Assembly (NCBI RefSeq): GCF_014773485.1
Contig: NZ_JACXBP010000013.1
Span: forward strand, 1-64,000
DNA: 64,000 bases
Reading direction: 5' to 3'
Source of the DNA: Erwinia aphidicola
GTDB lineage: Bacteria; Pseudomonadota; Gammaproteobacteria; Enterobacterales; Enterobacteriaceae
Under the pieces are notes generated by a model, which saw only the letters and a program-made list of their open reading frames with translations, ran no database searches and was not told the DNA's origin. Position 1 is the first letter of the stretch. Each line of letters opens with the position of its first letter. Of this stretch, positions 44,692 to 53,277 are shown piece by piece. Position numbers and translations under genes: made by a program.

Positions 44692-44811
44692 GACGTCTCG
44701 CCTGATTGTCCCAGTGCTTACACCCTTATGGACTGAAAAGGGTATATAAAAGTTCGGTTTCCGAAATCTGCCGTTTGCTTTAAAAATAGTCGTGCAGATT
44801 TTTGCTGGAAA

Positions 44812-44827
44812 CGTGATCAATCTAACA
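44812..44827 (-). promoter_or_regulatory. CRP site of the cyaA promoter
   Basis: On the minus strand TGTTAGATTGATCACG. It is nearly the same as the E. coli cyaA P2 CRP site, through which cAMP-CRP represses cyaA. It lies about 125 bp upstream of the TTG start. Confidence 0.75.
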
Positions 44828-44982
44828 CCTGGCAGATTGACCGTAAAGAAAGTTGCGCTACTTAACAGTTTAGCACATTTTGCGTTCAACCCACTGCAAT
44901 ACGTCCGTGTGCCGCCGTTTAACTGACAGCCTTCCCGGTTCAATGATAGGATAATCAGTGAACGATCAAAACGGTATCAAGC

Positions 44983-45924
44983 ATGTTAGACAAAATTTTA
45001 AGAATTGCCACCAGGCAAAGTCCGCTGGCCTTATGGCAGGCGGAGTACGTACAGCAGCGTTTAACCGCCAGCCATCCGGGGCTGCGCGTCGAACTGGTGC
45101 CGATGGTCACCAAGGGTGATGTGATCCTTGACACGCCACTGGCGAAGGTGGGCGGCAAGGGTCTGTTCGTCAAAGAGCTGGAACAGGCGATGCTGGAAGG
45201 CCGCGCCGATATTGCCGTGCACTCGATGAAAGATGTCCCGGTCGCTTTTCCTGAGGGTTTGGGGCTGGTGACGATCTGTGAACGAGAAGATCCGCACGAT
45301 GCGTTTGTCTCCCATCATTATGATTCGGTTGACGCGCTGCCGCAGGGGGCCATTGTCGGCACTTCCAGCCTGCGCCGTCAGTGCCAGATCAGCGCACGTC
45401 GTCCGGATCTGGTGATCCGCTCGCTGCGGGGTAACGTCGGCACTCGCTTAAGCAAGCTGGATGCCGGAGAGTATGACGCGATTATTTTGGCCGTGGCCGG
45501 ATTAAAGCGCCTGGGCCTTGGCGATCGCATTCGCCAGATCATGCCCGCTGAGGAGTCGCTTCCTGCCGTTGGCCAGGGCGCGGTGGGCATTGAGTGCCGC
45601 CTTGATGACGCTTACACCATCGGGCTACTTGCAGCGCTGAATGATGCAGACACGGCCTGCCGCGTGCTGGCTGAACGTGCGATGAACACCCGGCTGGAAG
45701 GTGGCTGTCAGGTGCCTATCGGCAGCTTCGCGCTGCTGGAAGGTGAGCAGCTGTGGCTGCGCGGTCTGGTGGGTTCACCGGACGGCAGTCAAATGGTCAG
45801 CGGTGAACGCCGTGGCCCGCGTGCGGATGCCGAGAAAATGGGAATTTCGCTGGCGGAAGAGCTGCTGGATAACGGCGCGCGCGAAATTCTCGCCGAGGTT
45901 TATCAGGGAAATCCACCAACATGA
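44983..45924 (+). CDS. hemC: Porphobilinogen deaminase (hydroxymethylbilane synthase)
   Basis: HemC joins four porphobilinogens into hydroxymethylbilane. The 313-residue protein has the family blocks RIATRQSPLALWQAEYVQ (near residue 7), HSMKDVPVAFPEGL (catalytic Asp near residue 84), GTSSLRRQCQ, the LRGNVGTRLSKLD substrate loop and the dipyrromethane-cofactor Cys in LEGGCQVPIGS (near residue 242). It overlaps hemD by 4 bp and begins hemCDXY. Confidence 0.97.
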   Translation: MLDKILRIATRQSPLALWQAEYVQQRLTASHPGLRVELVPMVTKGDVILDTPLAKVGGKGLFVKELEQAMLEGRADIAVHSMKDVPVAFPEGLGLVTICEREDPHDAFVSHHYDSVDALPQGAIVGTSSLRRQCQISARRPDLVIRSLRGNVGTRLSKLDAGEYDAIILAVAGLKRLGLGDRIRQIMPAEESLPAVGQGAVGIECRLDDAYTIGLLAALNDADTACRVLAERAMNTRLEGGCQVPIGSFALLEGEQLWLRGLVGSPDGSQMVSGERRGPRADAEKMGISLAEELLDNGAREILAEVYQGNPPT

Positions 45925-46667
45925 GTATCCTGGTAACCCGTCCGTCACCTGCCGCAGATGAGCTGGTCAGCCGTTTGTGCGCACGCGGCCAGGTTGCCTG
46001 GGCCTTTCCGCTGATTGAATTTACCCCCGGAACTCAGCTGGACCTTCTACCCGCACGCCTGAGCGCATTGCAGGACGGGGATCTGGTGTTTATTCTCTCA
46101 CAGCACGCCATTCACTATGCTCAGCCCGCGTTAATGCGCGCCGGAGCAACATGGCCCGCCAGCCTGAACTATTATGCTATAGGCCGCAGCACCGCGCTGG
46201 CGCTGCATGCCGTCAGCGGTTACGACGTTGTCTGGCCGCACGAGCAGGAAACCAGTGAAATTCTTATTCAACTCCCGGCGCTGCAGGCGGTCGCTGGCAA
46301 GCGGGCGTTGATTCTGCGCGGCAACGGCGGGCGTGAATTACTGGCGGAAACTTTGCTTAACCGTGGCGCTCAGGTAGAGTTTATTGAGTGCTATCAACGG
46401 TGTGCAAAGTATTACCACGGCGCGGAGCAGGGCCGGCGCTGGCGCAATCAGGGAATAGATACCCTGGTGGTCACCAGCGGAGAGATGCTGCAACAGCTTT
46501 ACTCGCTATTCCCCGAGGTCGATCGGGATGAATGGCTTCTGCACTGTCGGCTTGTTGTCGTCAGTGAACGTTTGGCTACCCTGGCCAGGGAACTGGGCTG
46601 GGCGAACATCTGTGTCGCCGGGGGTGCCGATAATGACGCGTTACTACGCGCACTTAATATGGGATGA
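45921..46667 (+). CDS. hemD: Uroporphyrinogen-III synthase
   Basis: HemD cyclises and inverts ring D of hydroxymethylbilane. The 248-residue product has low sequence conservation typical of the family. Recognisable segments are VTRPSPAADELVSRL at the N-terminus, the NYYAIGRSTALAL block (near residue 85), LILRGNGGRELLAETL and VVTSGEMLQQL (near residue 175). Identity rests on these and on its fixed place between hemC and hemX. Confidence 0.94.
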   Translation: MSILVTRPSPAADELVSRLCARGQVAWAFPLIEFTPGTQLDLLPARLSALQDGDLVFILSQHAIHYAQPALMRAGATWPASLNYYAIGRSTALALHAVSGYDVVWPHEQETSEILIQLPALQAVAGKRALILRGNGGRELLAETLLNRGAQVEFIECYQRCAKYYHGAEQGRRWRNQGIDTLVVTSGEMLQQLYSLFPEVDRDEWLLHCRLVVVSERLATLARELGWANICVAGGADNDALLRALNMG

Positions 46668-46673
46668 GCCATT

Positions 46674-47813
46674 ATGACGGAACACAAAGATTCCTCCGCC
46701 ATGGTTGAAGAGACCACCCCAGCGGTTGAAACCTCAACACCTGAATCTACGCCAGCGCGTAAAGCGAAAAATAGCGCCACCGTGCTCAGCATTGTCGCTA
46801 TCGCGATTGCGCTGGCAGTGGGCGGTGGCCTCTATATGTATGGGAAGCATCAGGCTCAACAGCAGGCTGCTGCCAGCCAGGCACTGGCCGCACAGCTCTC
46901 TGAACTGCAGCAGCAGTCGGTCAGCGACCGGCAGTCACTGGTTCAGCAGCTGGCAACGCAGACCAGCGCACTGGATACAGCGCGTCAGCAGCAAACGGCG
47001 ATGAGCCAGCAGCTCGACGAACTGAAAGAGAAGGTTGCGACGATTTCCGGCAGCGACGCACAGACCTGGCTGCTGGCCCAGTCTGATTATCTGGTGAAAA
47101 TGGCCGGGCGTAAGCTGTGGAGCGATCAGGATGTCACCACCGCCGCCGCGCTGCTGAAGAGCGCCGACGCCAGCCTGGCCGACATGAACGATCCCAGCCT
47201 GATCGACGCACGTCGCGCCCTGGCGCAGGATATCAGCACGCTTTCCACCCTCAGCCAGGTCGACTATGACGGCATCATCCTTAAGCTGAACCAGCTGTCT
47301 AACGGCGTGGATAATCTGCGCCTTGCCGACAACAACAGCGATGATGAGCCAATGGATGCCGACAGCGGCGAACTCTCTTCATCCCTGCGTGAATGGCGCC
47401 AGAACCTGGTGAAAAGCTGGCATAACTTTATGGATGATTTCATCACCATCCGCCGCCGCGATGCCACCGCTGAGCCGCTGCTGGCACCGAATCAGGACGT
47501 TTATCTGCGTGAAAATATCCGTTCGCGCCTGTTGATTGCCGCCCAGGCCGTACCGCGCCATCAGGACGAAATCTATAAGCAGTCGATCGATACCGTTTCC
47601 GCCTGGGTGCGTGCCTGGTTCGATACTAACGATGCCAGCACCAAGGCGTTTCTCAGCCAGCTCGATGAACTGAGCCAGCAGAGCGTATCGATGGACGTGC
47701 CGGACGCGCTGGAAAGCCAGCCACTGCTGGATAAATTGATGCAGACCCGCGTACGTAACCTGTTGGCACAACCTTCTGTTAATGCCGCTAAACCCACGCA
47801 GCAGGGAGAATAA
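46674..47813 (+). CDS. hemX: HemX membrane protein (putative uroporphyrinogen-III C-methyltransferase)
   Basis: A 379-residue protein with an N-terminal disordered acidic/Thr segment, one transmembrane helix (VLSIVAIAIALAVGGGLYMY, near residue 38), a coiled coil rich in Gln (about residues 60-120) and a conserved periplasmic domain (WLLAQSDYLVKMAGRKLW). Despite its historical name, it lacks the SAM-methyltransferase fold, and its role is unclear. Slightly shorter than E. coli HemX (393). Confidence 0.93.
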   Translation: MTEHKDSSAMVEETTPAVETSTPESTPARKAKNSATVLSIVAIAIALAVGGGLYMYGKHQAQQQAAASQALAAQLSELQQQSVSDRQSLVQQLATQTSALDTARQQQTAMSQQLDELKEKVATISGSDAQTWLLAQSDYLVKMAGRKLWSDQDVTTAAALLKSADASLADMNDPSLIDARRALAQDISTLSTLSQVDYDGIILKLNQLSNGVDNLRLADNNSDDEPMDADSGELSSSLREWRQNLVKSWHNFMDDFITIRRRDATAEPLLAPNQDVYLRENIRSRLLIAAQAVPRHQDEIYKQSIDTVSAWVRAWFDTNDASTKAFLSQLDELSQQSVSMDVPDALESQPLLDKLMQTRVRNLLAQPSVNAAKPTQQGE

Positions 47814-47815
47814 CC

Positions 47816-49006
47816 ATGTTAAAAGTTCTCCTTCTTTTCCTGCTGTTAATCGCTGGCGTGGTGATTGGCCCAATGATAGCGGGCCATCAGGGCTATGTGC
47901 TGATCCAGACCGATAACTGGAATATTGAAACCAGCGTGACTGGCCTGGTGATTATGCTGGTGCTGGCGCTGCTGGCGATCCTCGCTATCGAATGGCTGCT
48001 GCGCCGCATTTTCCGCACCGGTGCCCGCACCCGTGGCTGGTTCACCGGTCGTAAACGCCGCAGCGCCCGCAAGCAGACCAATGCTGCGCTGGTGAAGCTG
48101 GCGGAAGGTGACTACCAGCAGGTGGAAAAACTGCTGTCGCGCCATGCCGATCACGCTGAGCAGCCGATGGTCAACTATCTGCTGGCCGCTGAGGCCGCCC
48201 AGCAGCGCGGTGACGAAATCCGCGCCAATCAGCATCTGGAACGTGCCACCGAGCTCAACGACGGCGACCCGCTGCCGGTTGAGATTACCCGCGTGCGCAT
48301 CCAGCTGGCACGCAATGAAGATCACGCCGCCCGTCACGGCGTTGACCGCCTGCTGGAGATTGCTCCGCGTCATCCTGAAGTGCTGCGCCTGGCCGAGCAG
48401 GCTTACGTACGTACTCAGGCATGGAGCGCGCTGTTAGATATTCTGCCAGCGATGGAGAAAGTGCAGGTGGGTGATGAAACTCATCGTGTTGCGCTACAGC
48501 AGCAGGCATGGCTGGGTCTGATGAGCCAGGCAATGGCCGATCAGGGCAGCGATGGCCTGAAGCGCTGGTGGCAGAATCAGAGCCGTAAAACGCGTCATGA
48601 AACTGCATTGCAGGTCGCCATGGCCGATCACCTGATCGTCTGTGACGACCATGACACCGCGCAGCAAATCGTGCTGGATGGCCTGAAGCGCCAGTATGAC
48701 GAGCGCCTGGTGCTGCTGATGCCGCGCCTGAAAACCGGTAACCCGGAGCAGCTGGAAAAAGCACTGCGTCAGCAGATTAAGCAGCACGGCGCCACGCCGC
48801 TGCTGTACAGCACGCTGGGGCAACTGCTGATGCAGCACGGGGAGTGGGAACAGGCCAGTGAAGCCTTCCGTTCTGCGCTCGCGCAGCGCCCGGACGCGTT
48901 TGACTATGCCTGGCTGGCCGATACGCTGGACCGCCAGCACAAGCCGGAAGAAGCGGCCAGCATGCGTCGCGACGGCCTGCTGCTGACGCTGAAAAATAAT
49001 CCCTGA
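47816..49006 (+). CDS. hemY: HemY protein (heme biosynthesis-associated TPR protein)
   Basis: A 396-residue inner-membrane protein with two N-terminal transmembrane helices (VLLLFLLLIAGVVIGPMIAG and GLVIMLVLALLAILAIEWLL) separated by a short periplasmic loop. A cytosolic TPR-like helical domain follows. The YHWNIETS-like segment DNWNIETSVTGL lies between the helices. It is required for normal heme synthesis in E. coli, with unclear biochemistry. It ends the operon at a strong terminator and is the last backbone gene before the AT-rich cluster. Confidence 0.94.
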   Translation: MLKVLLLFLLLIAGVVIGPMIAGHQGYVLIQTDNWNIETSVTGLVIMLVLALLAILAIEWLLRRIFRTGARTRGWFTGRKRRSARKQTNAALVKLAEGDYQQVEKLLSRHADHAEQPMVNYLLAAEAAQQRGDEIRANQHLERATELNDGDPLPVEITRVRIQLARNEDHAARHGVDRLLEIAPRHPEVLRLAEQAYVRTQAWSALLDILPAMEKVQVGDETHRVALQQQAWLGLMSQAMADQGSDGLKRWWQNQSRKTRHETALQVAMADHLIVCDDHDTAQQIVLDGLKRQYDERLVLLMPRLKTGNPEQLEKALRQQIKQHGATPLLYSTLGQLLMQHGEWEQASEAFRSALAQRPDAFDYAWLADTLDRQHKPEEAASMRRDGLLLTLKNNP

Positions 49007-49024
49007 TGATTAAATGGTGCAACT

Positions 49025-49050
49025 AACCGGGCTCTGCCCGGTTTTTTTTT
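49025..49050 (+). terminator. Terminator of hemCDXY
   Basis: AACCGGGC, loop TCT, GCCCGGTT, then a run of T, starting 19 bp after the hemY stop. Confidence 0.9.
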
Positions 49051-49137
49051 ACTCTTTCGCATTAGCATCAGTGTCGGATCCAGATCGTCAACCTGACGTG
49101 AAAGTGATAACTCAATCACTGCATCACTCCCGGCTGG

Positions 49138-49761
49138 TCAGGTTAAATCGGTATTTCTGACACAGCACACAGAAACGACCCGCCTGTCGTTCAGGACGTA
49201 ATGGACATTAGCGATAAAGTATTCATTTTTAATGAGTTTAATTCTGAGGCGACAGGTATTTTCAGTTATCAATAGAACATTAAACAAATCTAAAGAAAAA
49301 TCTTCTTTAATTGAAAAAGAGAGTGCTTTAAAAGCACTTTCCATGCACGACATAACAATAATTGCCATCTCATGGGGATTTAAAGTGGTTTTTATTAGGT
49401 TATTACCAATGTTACTTCCCAGGTAGGTTATTATTGATTCTCGTGGTTTGCTAGTGACGTATTCAATATCAACACCAATACTTTTAATTAATTTTGTAGC
49501 AGTAAACGCACAAAGAGTTTCATTTTCTGAATGACTAAAAGACCACTTCCCTCTTCGCCGCTGAAATTTGTTAATCACCCCGATAAATGCACGTAAAATA
49601 AGAGAGGAGGTATATTTATTTTTCGTTAACTTACTGGAATTTAATATAAACCCGGGTGCATATAGCCACGACAGATGAGACAACAATCTGACAACGCCAT
49701 TATGGCGCTGCCTGAAAATATAAATACAACCTTCGCCACCATTAAGAATGCATAATAGCAT
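49138..49761 (-). CDS. 4'-phosphopantetheinyl transferase superfamily protein
   Basis: A 207-residue PPTase-like protein. It has WSFSHSENETLCAF (residues 73-86), then IGVDIE with the Mg-binding Asp98 and Glu100, and CMESAFKAL with Glu141. This is the Sfp/AcpS motif set, although the Lys usually before that Glu is Met140. It would transfer phosphopantetheine from CoA to a Ser of an acyl carrier protein, and the carrier is encoded two genes upstream in the same operon. It starts 3 bp after the ketosynthase stop. The gene is much more AT-rich than hemY, suggesting acquisition. Confidence 0.82.
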   Translation of the reverse strand: MLLCILNGGEGCIYIFRQRHNGVVRLLSHLSWLYAPGFILNSSKLTKNKYTSSLILRAFIGVINKFQRRRGKWSFSHSENETLCAFTATKLIKSIGVDIEYVTSKPRESIITYLGSNIGNNLIKTTLNPHEMAIIVMSCMESAFKALSFSIKEDFSLDLFNVLLITENTCRLRIKLIKNEYFIANVHYVLNDRRVVSVCCVRNTDLT

Positions 49762-49764
49762 TGG

Positions 49765-51048
49765 CTAACACATATAAGATTCAAAGATAACAGAAGACGC
49801 TACACCTCCCATCCCAAACGAATTTTTGAGTATATATCTGGGCCTAAATTCAGTGGTGTTTTTTACCAGATTGATCTCAGGGATATTATTATCCACCTTA
49901 TTAAGATTGGCGATACCGGGAATATAACCATGCTTCAAATATGAAATGATGCATAGGATTTCCATCGCTCCCGCAGCGGCCATCATATGACCGTGGTTGG
50001 ACTTCGTTGCCGTCACATACGGCTTATGTTGTTTAAAAATCTTGGCAATAGCATTAGCTTCATGTAAATCGTTCTGCTGCGTTGATGTTCCGTGAGCACT
50101 GATGACATCTATATCTGCAGGCTTCAGTTTTGAGCGCTCCAGTGCTCTCAACATGGCAGAGGTCATTTCAGTTTCATCAGTATGGGGTGTGACAATATGT
50201 TGTGCACTCATCGAAAACCCATGCCCACAAATTCGCAGCAAAGGGCTGTCTCCCCGCTTTAAGACTTCGGACTCTCTCTCAATCAAAAACAGGACTGCCC
50301 CTTCAGACAGTACAAATCCGCCTCTGTCTTTATCGAATGGTCTTGACATTTCATCGGCGTTAAAGCGCACATCGGTACTGACGACTCCCATCCCCTCAAA
50401 GAGGGCCAAATCAAAGGGGGTGACCTTAGCAGAGATGCCACCACATATTACCGCTCTTGCCGAGCCTGACTCTATACTCTCTATAGCCATCGACACACTT
50501 TGTAAAGATGCAGCACAAACACCGGGCAAGGAGATTGAAAATGCAGAGAATGGTATATGTTTTTTTACTTCATTAATAAGGCCTCCGGGAGTGCTAGCCT
50601 CGAAAAGTTTTGTATCGAAACTGTCTCTCGCTGCGGTGAATACAGATTCTTTAGTGATATCTCCAGATAAATTATCATGAACAGCTTTGCAGATATTAAC
50701 ATCTAAAATAGGTTGTTCAACACCAAGAATACAGCCTACTTCATGCGGATTATAGTAATCGAAGATATTAATTTTTCGAATTAATTGACTGGCCGCATCT
50801 CTGGCATATAGAACCTCATAGGGGGCACTTTCATTTTTGGCTGGCCATGCGAGATTTCTATTGTACGCCTGGGGAATTCCGGCAAACTTACACTTATAAT
50901 CTTCAGTATGAAATTTATTTATTTCAGAAAAACCAGAAGCTTGATTCTTCAGAAAAGGAGAGACCTCATCAATAGAGTTTCCTAATGGTGTTATGGCACT
51001 GTAAACGCTAATACACAGAGGAGAAACGGATGCTTCAGCCTTGTTCAT
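49765..51048 (-). CDS. Beta-ketoacyl-ACP synthase, KS-alpha type
   Basis: This enzyme condenses acyl and malonyl units on a carrier protein. The ATG at 51048, with AAGGAG 6 bp upstream, gives 427 residues. It is a complete thiolase-fold ketosynthase: nucleophile Cys178 in GVCAASLQS, His319 in AHGTSTQQND, Lys349 and His354 in KSNHGHMMAAAG, and the C-terminal NSFGMGG loop. It overlaps the next upstream gene, a Cys-less KS-like partner, by 14 bp, the usual KS-alpha/KS-beta pairing of type II systems. It differs from housekeeping FabB/FabF in sequence, and its codons are AT-rich. Confidence 0.9.
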   Translation of the reverse strand: MNKAEASVSPLCISVYSAITPLGNSIDEVSPFLKNQASGFSEINKFHTEDYKCKFAGIPQAYNRNLAWPAKNESAPYEVLYARDAASQLIRKINIFDYYNPHEVGCILGVEQPILDVNICKAVHDNLSGDITKESVFTAARDSFDTKLFEASTPGGLINEVKKHIPFSAFSISLPGVCAASLQSVSMAIESIESGSARAVICGGISAKVTPFDLALFEGMGVVSTDVRFNADEMSRPFDKDRGGFVLSEGAVLFLIERESEVLKRGDSPLLRICGHGFSMSAQHIVTPHTDETEMTSAMLRALERSKLKPADIDVISAHGTSTQQNDLHEANAIAKIFKQHKPYVTATKSNHGHMMAAAGAMEILCIISYLKHGYIPGIANLNKVDNNIPEINLVKNTTEFRPRYILKNSFGMGGVASSVIFESYMC

Positions 51049-52030
51049 TTGATACTCCTTTTTGTATAACAGCGCAACCGAAACCATATTGCGAGTCATA
51101 TCCTGATAAATAAGCTATGGATTGATCCGGAACATTATCATCGTTCATGAAACATGCAAGTTTCGTTAACATATCTGGGCGGCCAGCATATCCAATCACA
51201 TCATAATCAATCTTCTTCAGGGCACTCCTGGCGATCGCATCGTCATCCCATTCATGCAATCGTTCCCCAAAAGGAATAAAATAAACGGCATCATCTGTAG
51301 CAGGTAAATATTTATCTAAATATATCGATAAGTCTGCAGATTGATCGCTGGTTAATACAACATCCTGAATGCTGCCAATACTTTGAGGTGTGTAGTCCCC
51401 CGTAAGCAGAGCACACCCTCCCCATGTCATATTTTGAATAAAACTGTTTGCTAATTTATTTTTACGTTGAATAACTCTATCTTTCGTTCCGGTTTGTCCA
51501 CCTGCACTAACGATAAGCGTTGGACGCTTGTTCTGAATAAAATTCAAAGAAACTAATTCACTTAAATTACCTGCATCTACCGGCAATCCCTTTCCGTTAT
51601 TGTTCAAAATTTTTGATATGTGGTATAAGGTATTTGTCGGGAGCCCTCTTAATAGCTCCAGTGGATTAACCACTTCGGAAAACAGTGCCAGTGAATGCCA
51701 AAAATTATCTTTCCCCCGCTCCTTGATATGTGCGATACCATCGCACAGTAAATTATCATCAAAAGCGTAATCACATGCTGTAAATATGTCCCAGTCAGAC
51801 CTGTCATCATAATTATTTTGTGATAGTAAATCATGCAGTGCATTCACGGCCATCAATGTTATTGAATTTAAAACAGCACGATCTTCGCGCTGTATCATAT
51901 CTCTGCTGGTTAAAGATACATTTTTGTTAATCAGAGTAGTCGCTTTGTTATTTAATATAGCCCGCAACTCACTCAGCGAACCATATCTTCCACCATTAAC
52001 TCCTATTCCATTAATATACACTTTCCTCAC
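51035..52030 (-). CDS. Cys-less ketosynthase-like protein (chain-length-factor-like)
   Basis: A 331-residue protein that reads as a shortened, degenerate ketosynthase. The N-terminus VYINGIGVNGGRYGSLSEL matches the start of KS folds. The LPTNTLYHISKILNNNGKG block aligns with the segment before the active site, but the nucleophile position reads PVDAGNLS with no Cys. The C-terminal YGFGCAVI echoes the FGFGG loop. The His and Lys motifs are not found. It is about 80 residues shorter than typical chain-length factors. As the partner overlapping a functional KS it may form a heterodimer that sets chain length, but that is inference. Confidence 0.7.
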   Translation of the reverse strand: MRKVYINGIGVNGGRYGSLSELRAILNNKATTLINKNVSLTSRDMIQREDRAVLNSITLMAVNALHDLLSQNNYDDRSDWDIFTACDYAFDDNLLCDGIAHIKERGKDNFWHSLALFSEVVNPLELLRGLPTNTLYHISKILNNNGKGLPVDAGNLSELVSLNFIQNKRPTLIVSAGGQTGTKDRVIQRKNKLANSFIQNMTWGGCALLTGDYTPQSIGSIQDVVLTSDQSADLSIYLDKYLPATDDAVYFIPFGERLHEWDDDAIARSALKKIDYDVIGYAGRPDMLTKLACFMNDDNVPDQSIAYLSGYDSQYGFGCAVIQKGVSNEQG

Positions 52031-52410
52031 TTTATCTCCTGACTTAGCCTTTTGGTAATATAGTTAATAGTGAAGTACTCCATCAATTCCTTCGCGGTGA
52101 TTTTTCTATTCATGATGAGACACTCCTCGCTGAGCAATAAGCATTCATTGATTTTTTTCAAACCCAAATCCGTCCATGTATTTTCAGATGAGTAATAATC
52201 AGGGTCATCCATTAAACTTTTAACAGGCCAGAGATGTTCATCCTTTGAAATTACGCTGAATTCCTTTCTGATTTCAAATGCAAAATCGATGAAATCAACA
52301 GAAGACATATCGTAGAATAAAAAAAGAGACTTATCATTCTCCAGGTGGGTATCTTCACTGAGATACATCACTTTTTTAAACACATTTTTGATTCTTTCTT
52401 GAATGTTCAA
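52027..52410 (-). CDS. Acyl carrier protein-like protein with an insertion
   Basis: A 127-residue protein with an ACP core: YDMSSVDFIDFAFEIRKEF aligns with the DSL helix-II block of ACPs, placing the phosphopantetheine Ser at about residue 37, and ITAKELMEYFTINYITKRL resembles the last ACP helix. Between them is an extra acidic segment (about residues 55-95), making it about 45 residues longer than a standard ACP. Start and stop overlap both neighbours by 4 bp. The Asp normally before the Ser is Ser36 here. It is the expected substrate of the PPTase in the operon. Confidence 0.75.
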   Translation of the reverse strand: MNIQERIKNVFKKVMYLSEDTHLENDKSLFLFYDMSSVDFIDFAFEIRKEFSVISKDEHLWPVKSLMDDPDYYSSENTWTDLGLKKINECLLLSEECLIMNRKITAKELMEYFTINYITKRLSQEIK

Positions 52411-53159
52411 AATACTTTTTCTCCATTCCCAATAACGATGGTATTACCCGTGGTAACATTTTTGTTGTTTATAAAAAATGTAGCAACCTTCGCCACGTCA
52501 GTTGTTTGTAGCATCTTTCTTGCTGGTATAGACCTTAAGATATCGTTATATGATGCTCCCGATATTTCACGACAGCTATGCATCATTTTCGTATCGACGA
52601 AACCCGGTGATATACACAATGTTCTGACATTAAACCTGGCCAGTTCGAGACTCAATGAGGCAAGATATCTTTCAGTAGCAATTTTCGTTGCACCGTAAAC
52701 AGAGTCGCCAATTGATGCTTTGCCAGATGATATTGAGCTGAAATAAACCAACAGGTTATCTTTTTCCTTGGATTCAATCATTTTTTTACTTAAATGATTA
52801 AAAATCAAGGTTGGAGAAACGAAATTCAGGTTTGTTATTCTGACAATATCATCCTGAGCAAGATCGTGACACAACTTACACGGATTCTCACCTGGGCAGT
52901 AGATTACACTATCGTAATTGTCTTCAGCTATCTCATGAAGAAAATCAGATACGGCATCCAGATCGGTCAGGTTTACTTTAAATGAGTTAGTGGACTTAAC
53001 TTCTTCTAAGATCTCATCCTTACAGCTTACATTGGTAAAATAGGTAAAATCGATAGAATAGCCATCACCGGCAAGCGAAGATATTACCTTCCTACCTATT
53101 TCAGAGGTTCCACCGACTACTAAAACTCTTGATGTTGAAGCATTATCTTTTTTAGACAT
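52407..53159 (-). CDS. SDR family 3-ketoacyl-ACP reductase (FabG-like)
   Basis: A 250-residue short-chain dehydrogenase/reductase. It has the Rossmann motif VVGGTSEIGR (residues 14-23), Asn112, the Ser of YFSSISSG (around residue 142), and Tyr155 and Lys159 of VYGATKIATE, followed by ISPGFVDTKM. This is the FabG-type NADPH-dependent reduction of 3-ketoacyl-ACP to 3-hydroxyacyl-ACP. It is the promoter-proximal gene of the five-gene operon, downstream of a CRP-site promoter, and overlaps the ACP gene by 4 bp. Confidence 0.88.
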   Translation of the reverse strand: MSKKDNASTSRVLVVGGTSEIGRKVISSLAGDGYSIDFTYFTNVSCKDEILEEVKSTNSFKVNLTDLDAVSDFLHEIAEDNYDSVIYCPGENPCKLCHDLAQDDIVRITNLNFVSPTLIFNHLSKKMIESKEKDNLLVYFSSISSGKASIGDSVYGATKIATERYLASLSLELARFNVRTLCISPGFVDTKMMHSCREISGASYNDILRSIPARKMLQTTDVAKVATFFINNKNVTTGNTIVIGNGEKVF

Positions 53160-53187
53160 ACAATTGCTCTAATCATGAAAGTGCGAA

Positions 53188-53230
53188 TTTATATAATTTA
53201 TTCTCAGCATTTTTTGTGATGAAGATCACA
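53188..53230 (-). promoter_or_regulatory. Predicted class II CRP-dependent promoter of the KR-ACP-CLF-KS-PPT operon
   Basis: TGTGATGAAGATCACA (53215-53230) is a perfect match to both CRP half-sites. On the minus strand TATAAA lies at 53193-53188, predicting a start near 53181. The CRP centre is then about 41.5 bp upstream, the standard class II position. No good -35 is present, as is common at such promoters. The site could also influence the divergent dehydratase gene. Confidence 0.7.
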
Positions 53231-53277
53231 CAAACCGCAGCGTTACCTGACTCACTCGGCTTAATTAAGGATATTTA

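Noticed and set aside
44692..44943. N-terminal extension of cyaA by 84 codons
   Set aside because: It crosses the CRP site and promoter; family alignment begins at the TTG at 44691.
49051..49137. Possible attachment-site repeat at the left edge of the AT-rich cluster
   Set aside because: I compared it with the tRNA-Pro 3' repeat and the glmZ region and found no matching direct repeat, and there is no integrase.
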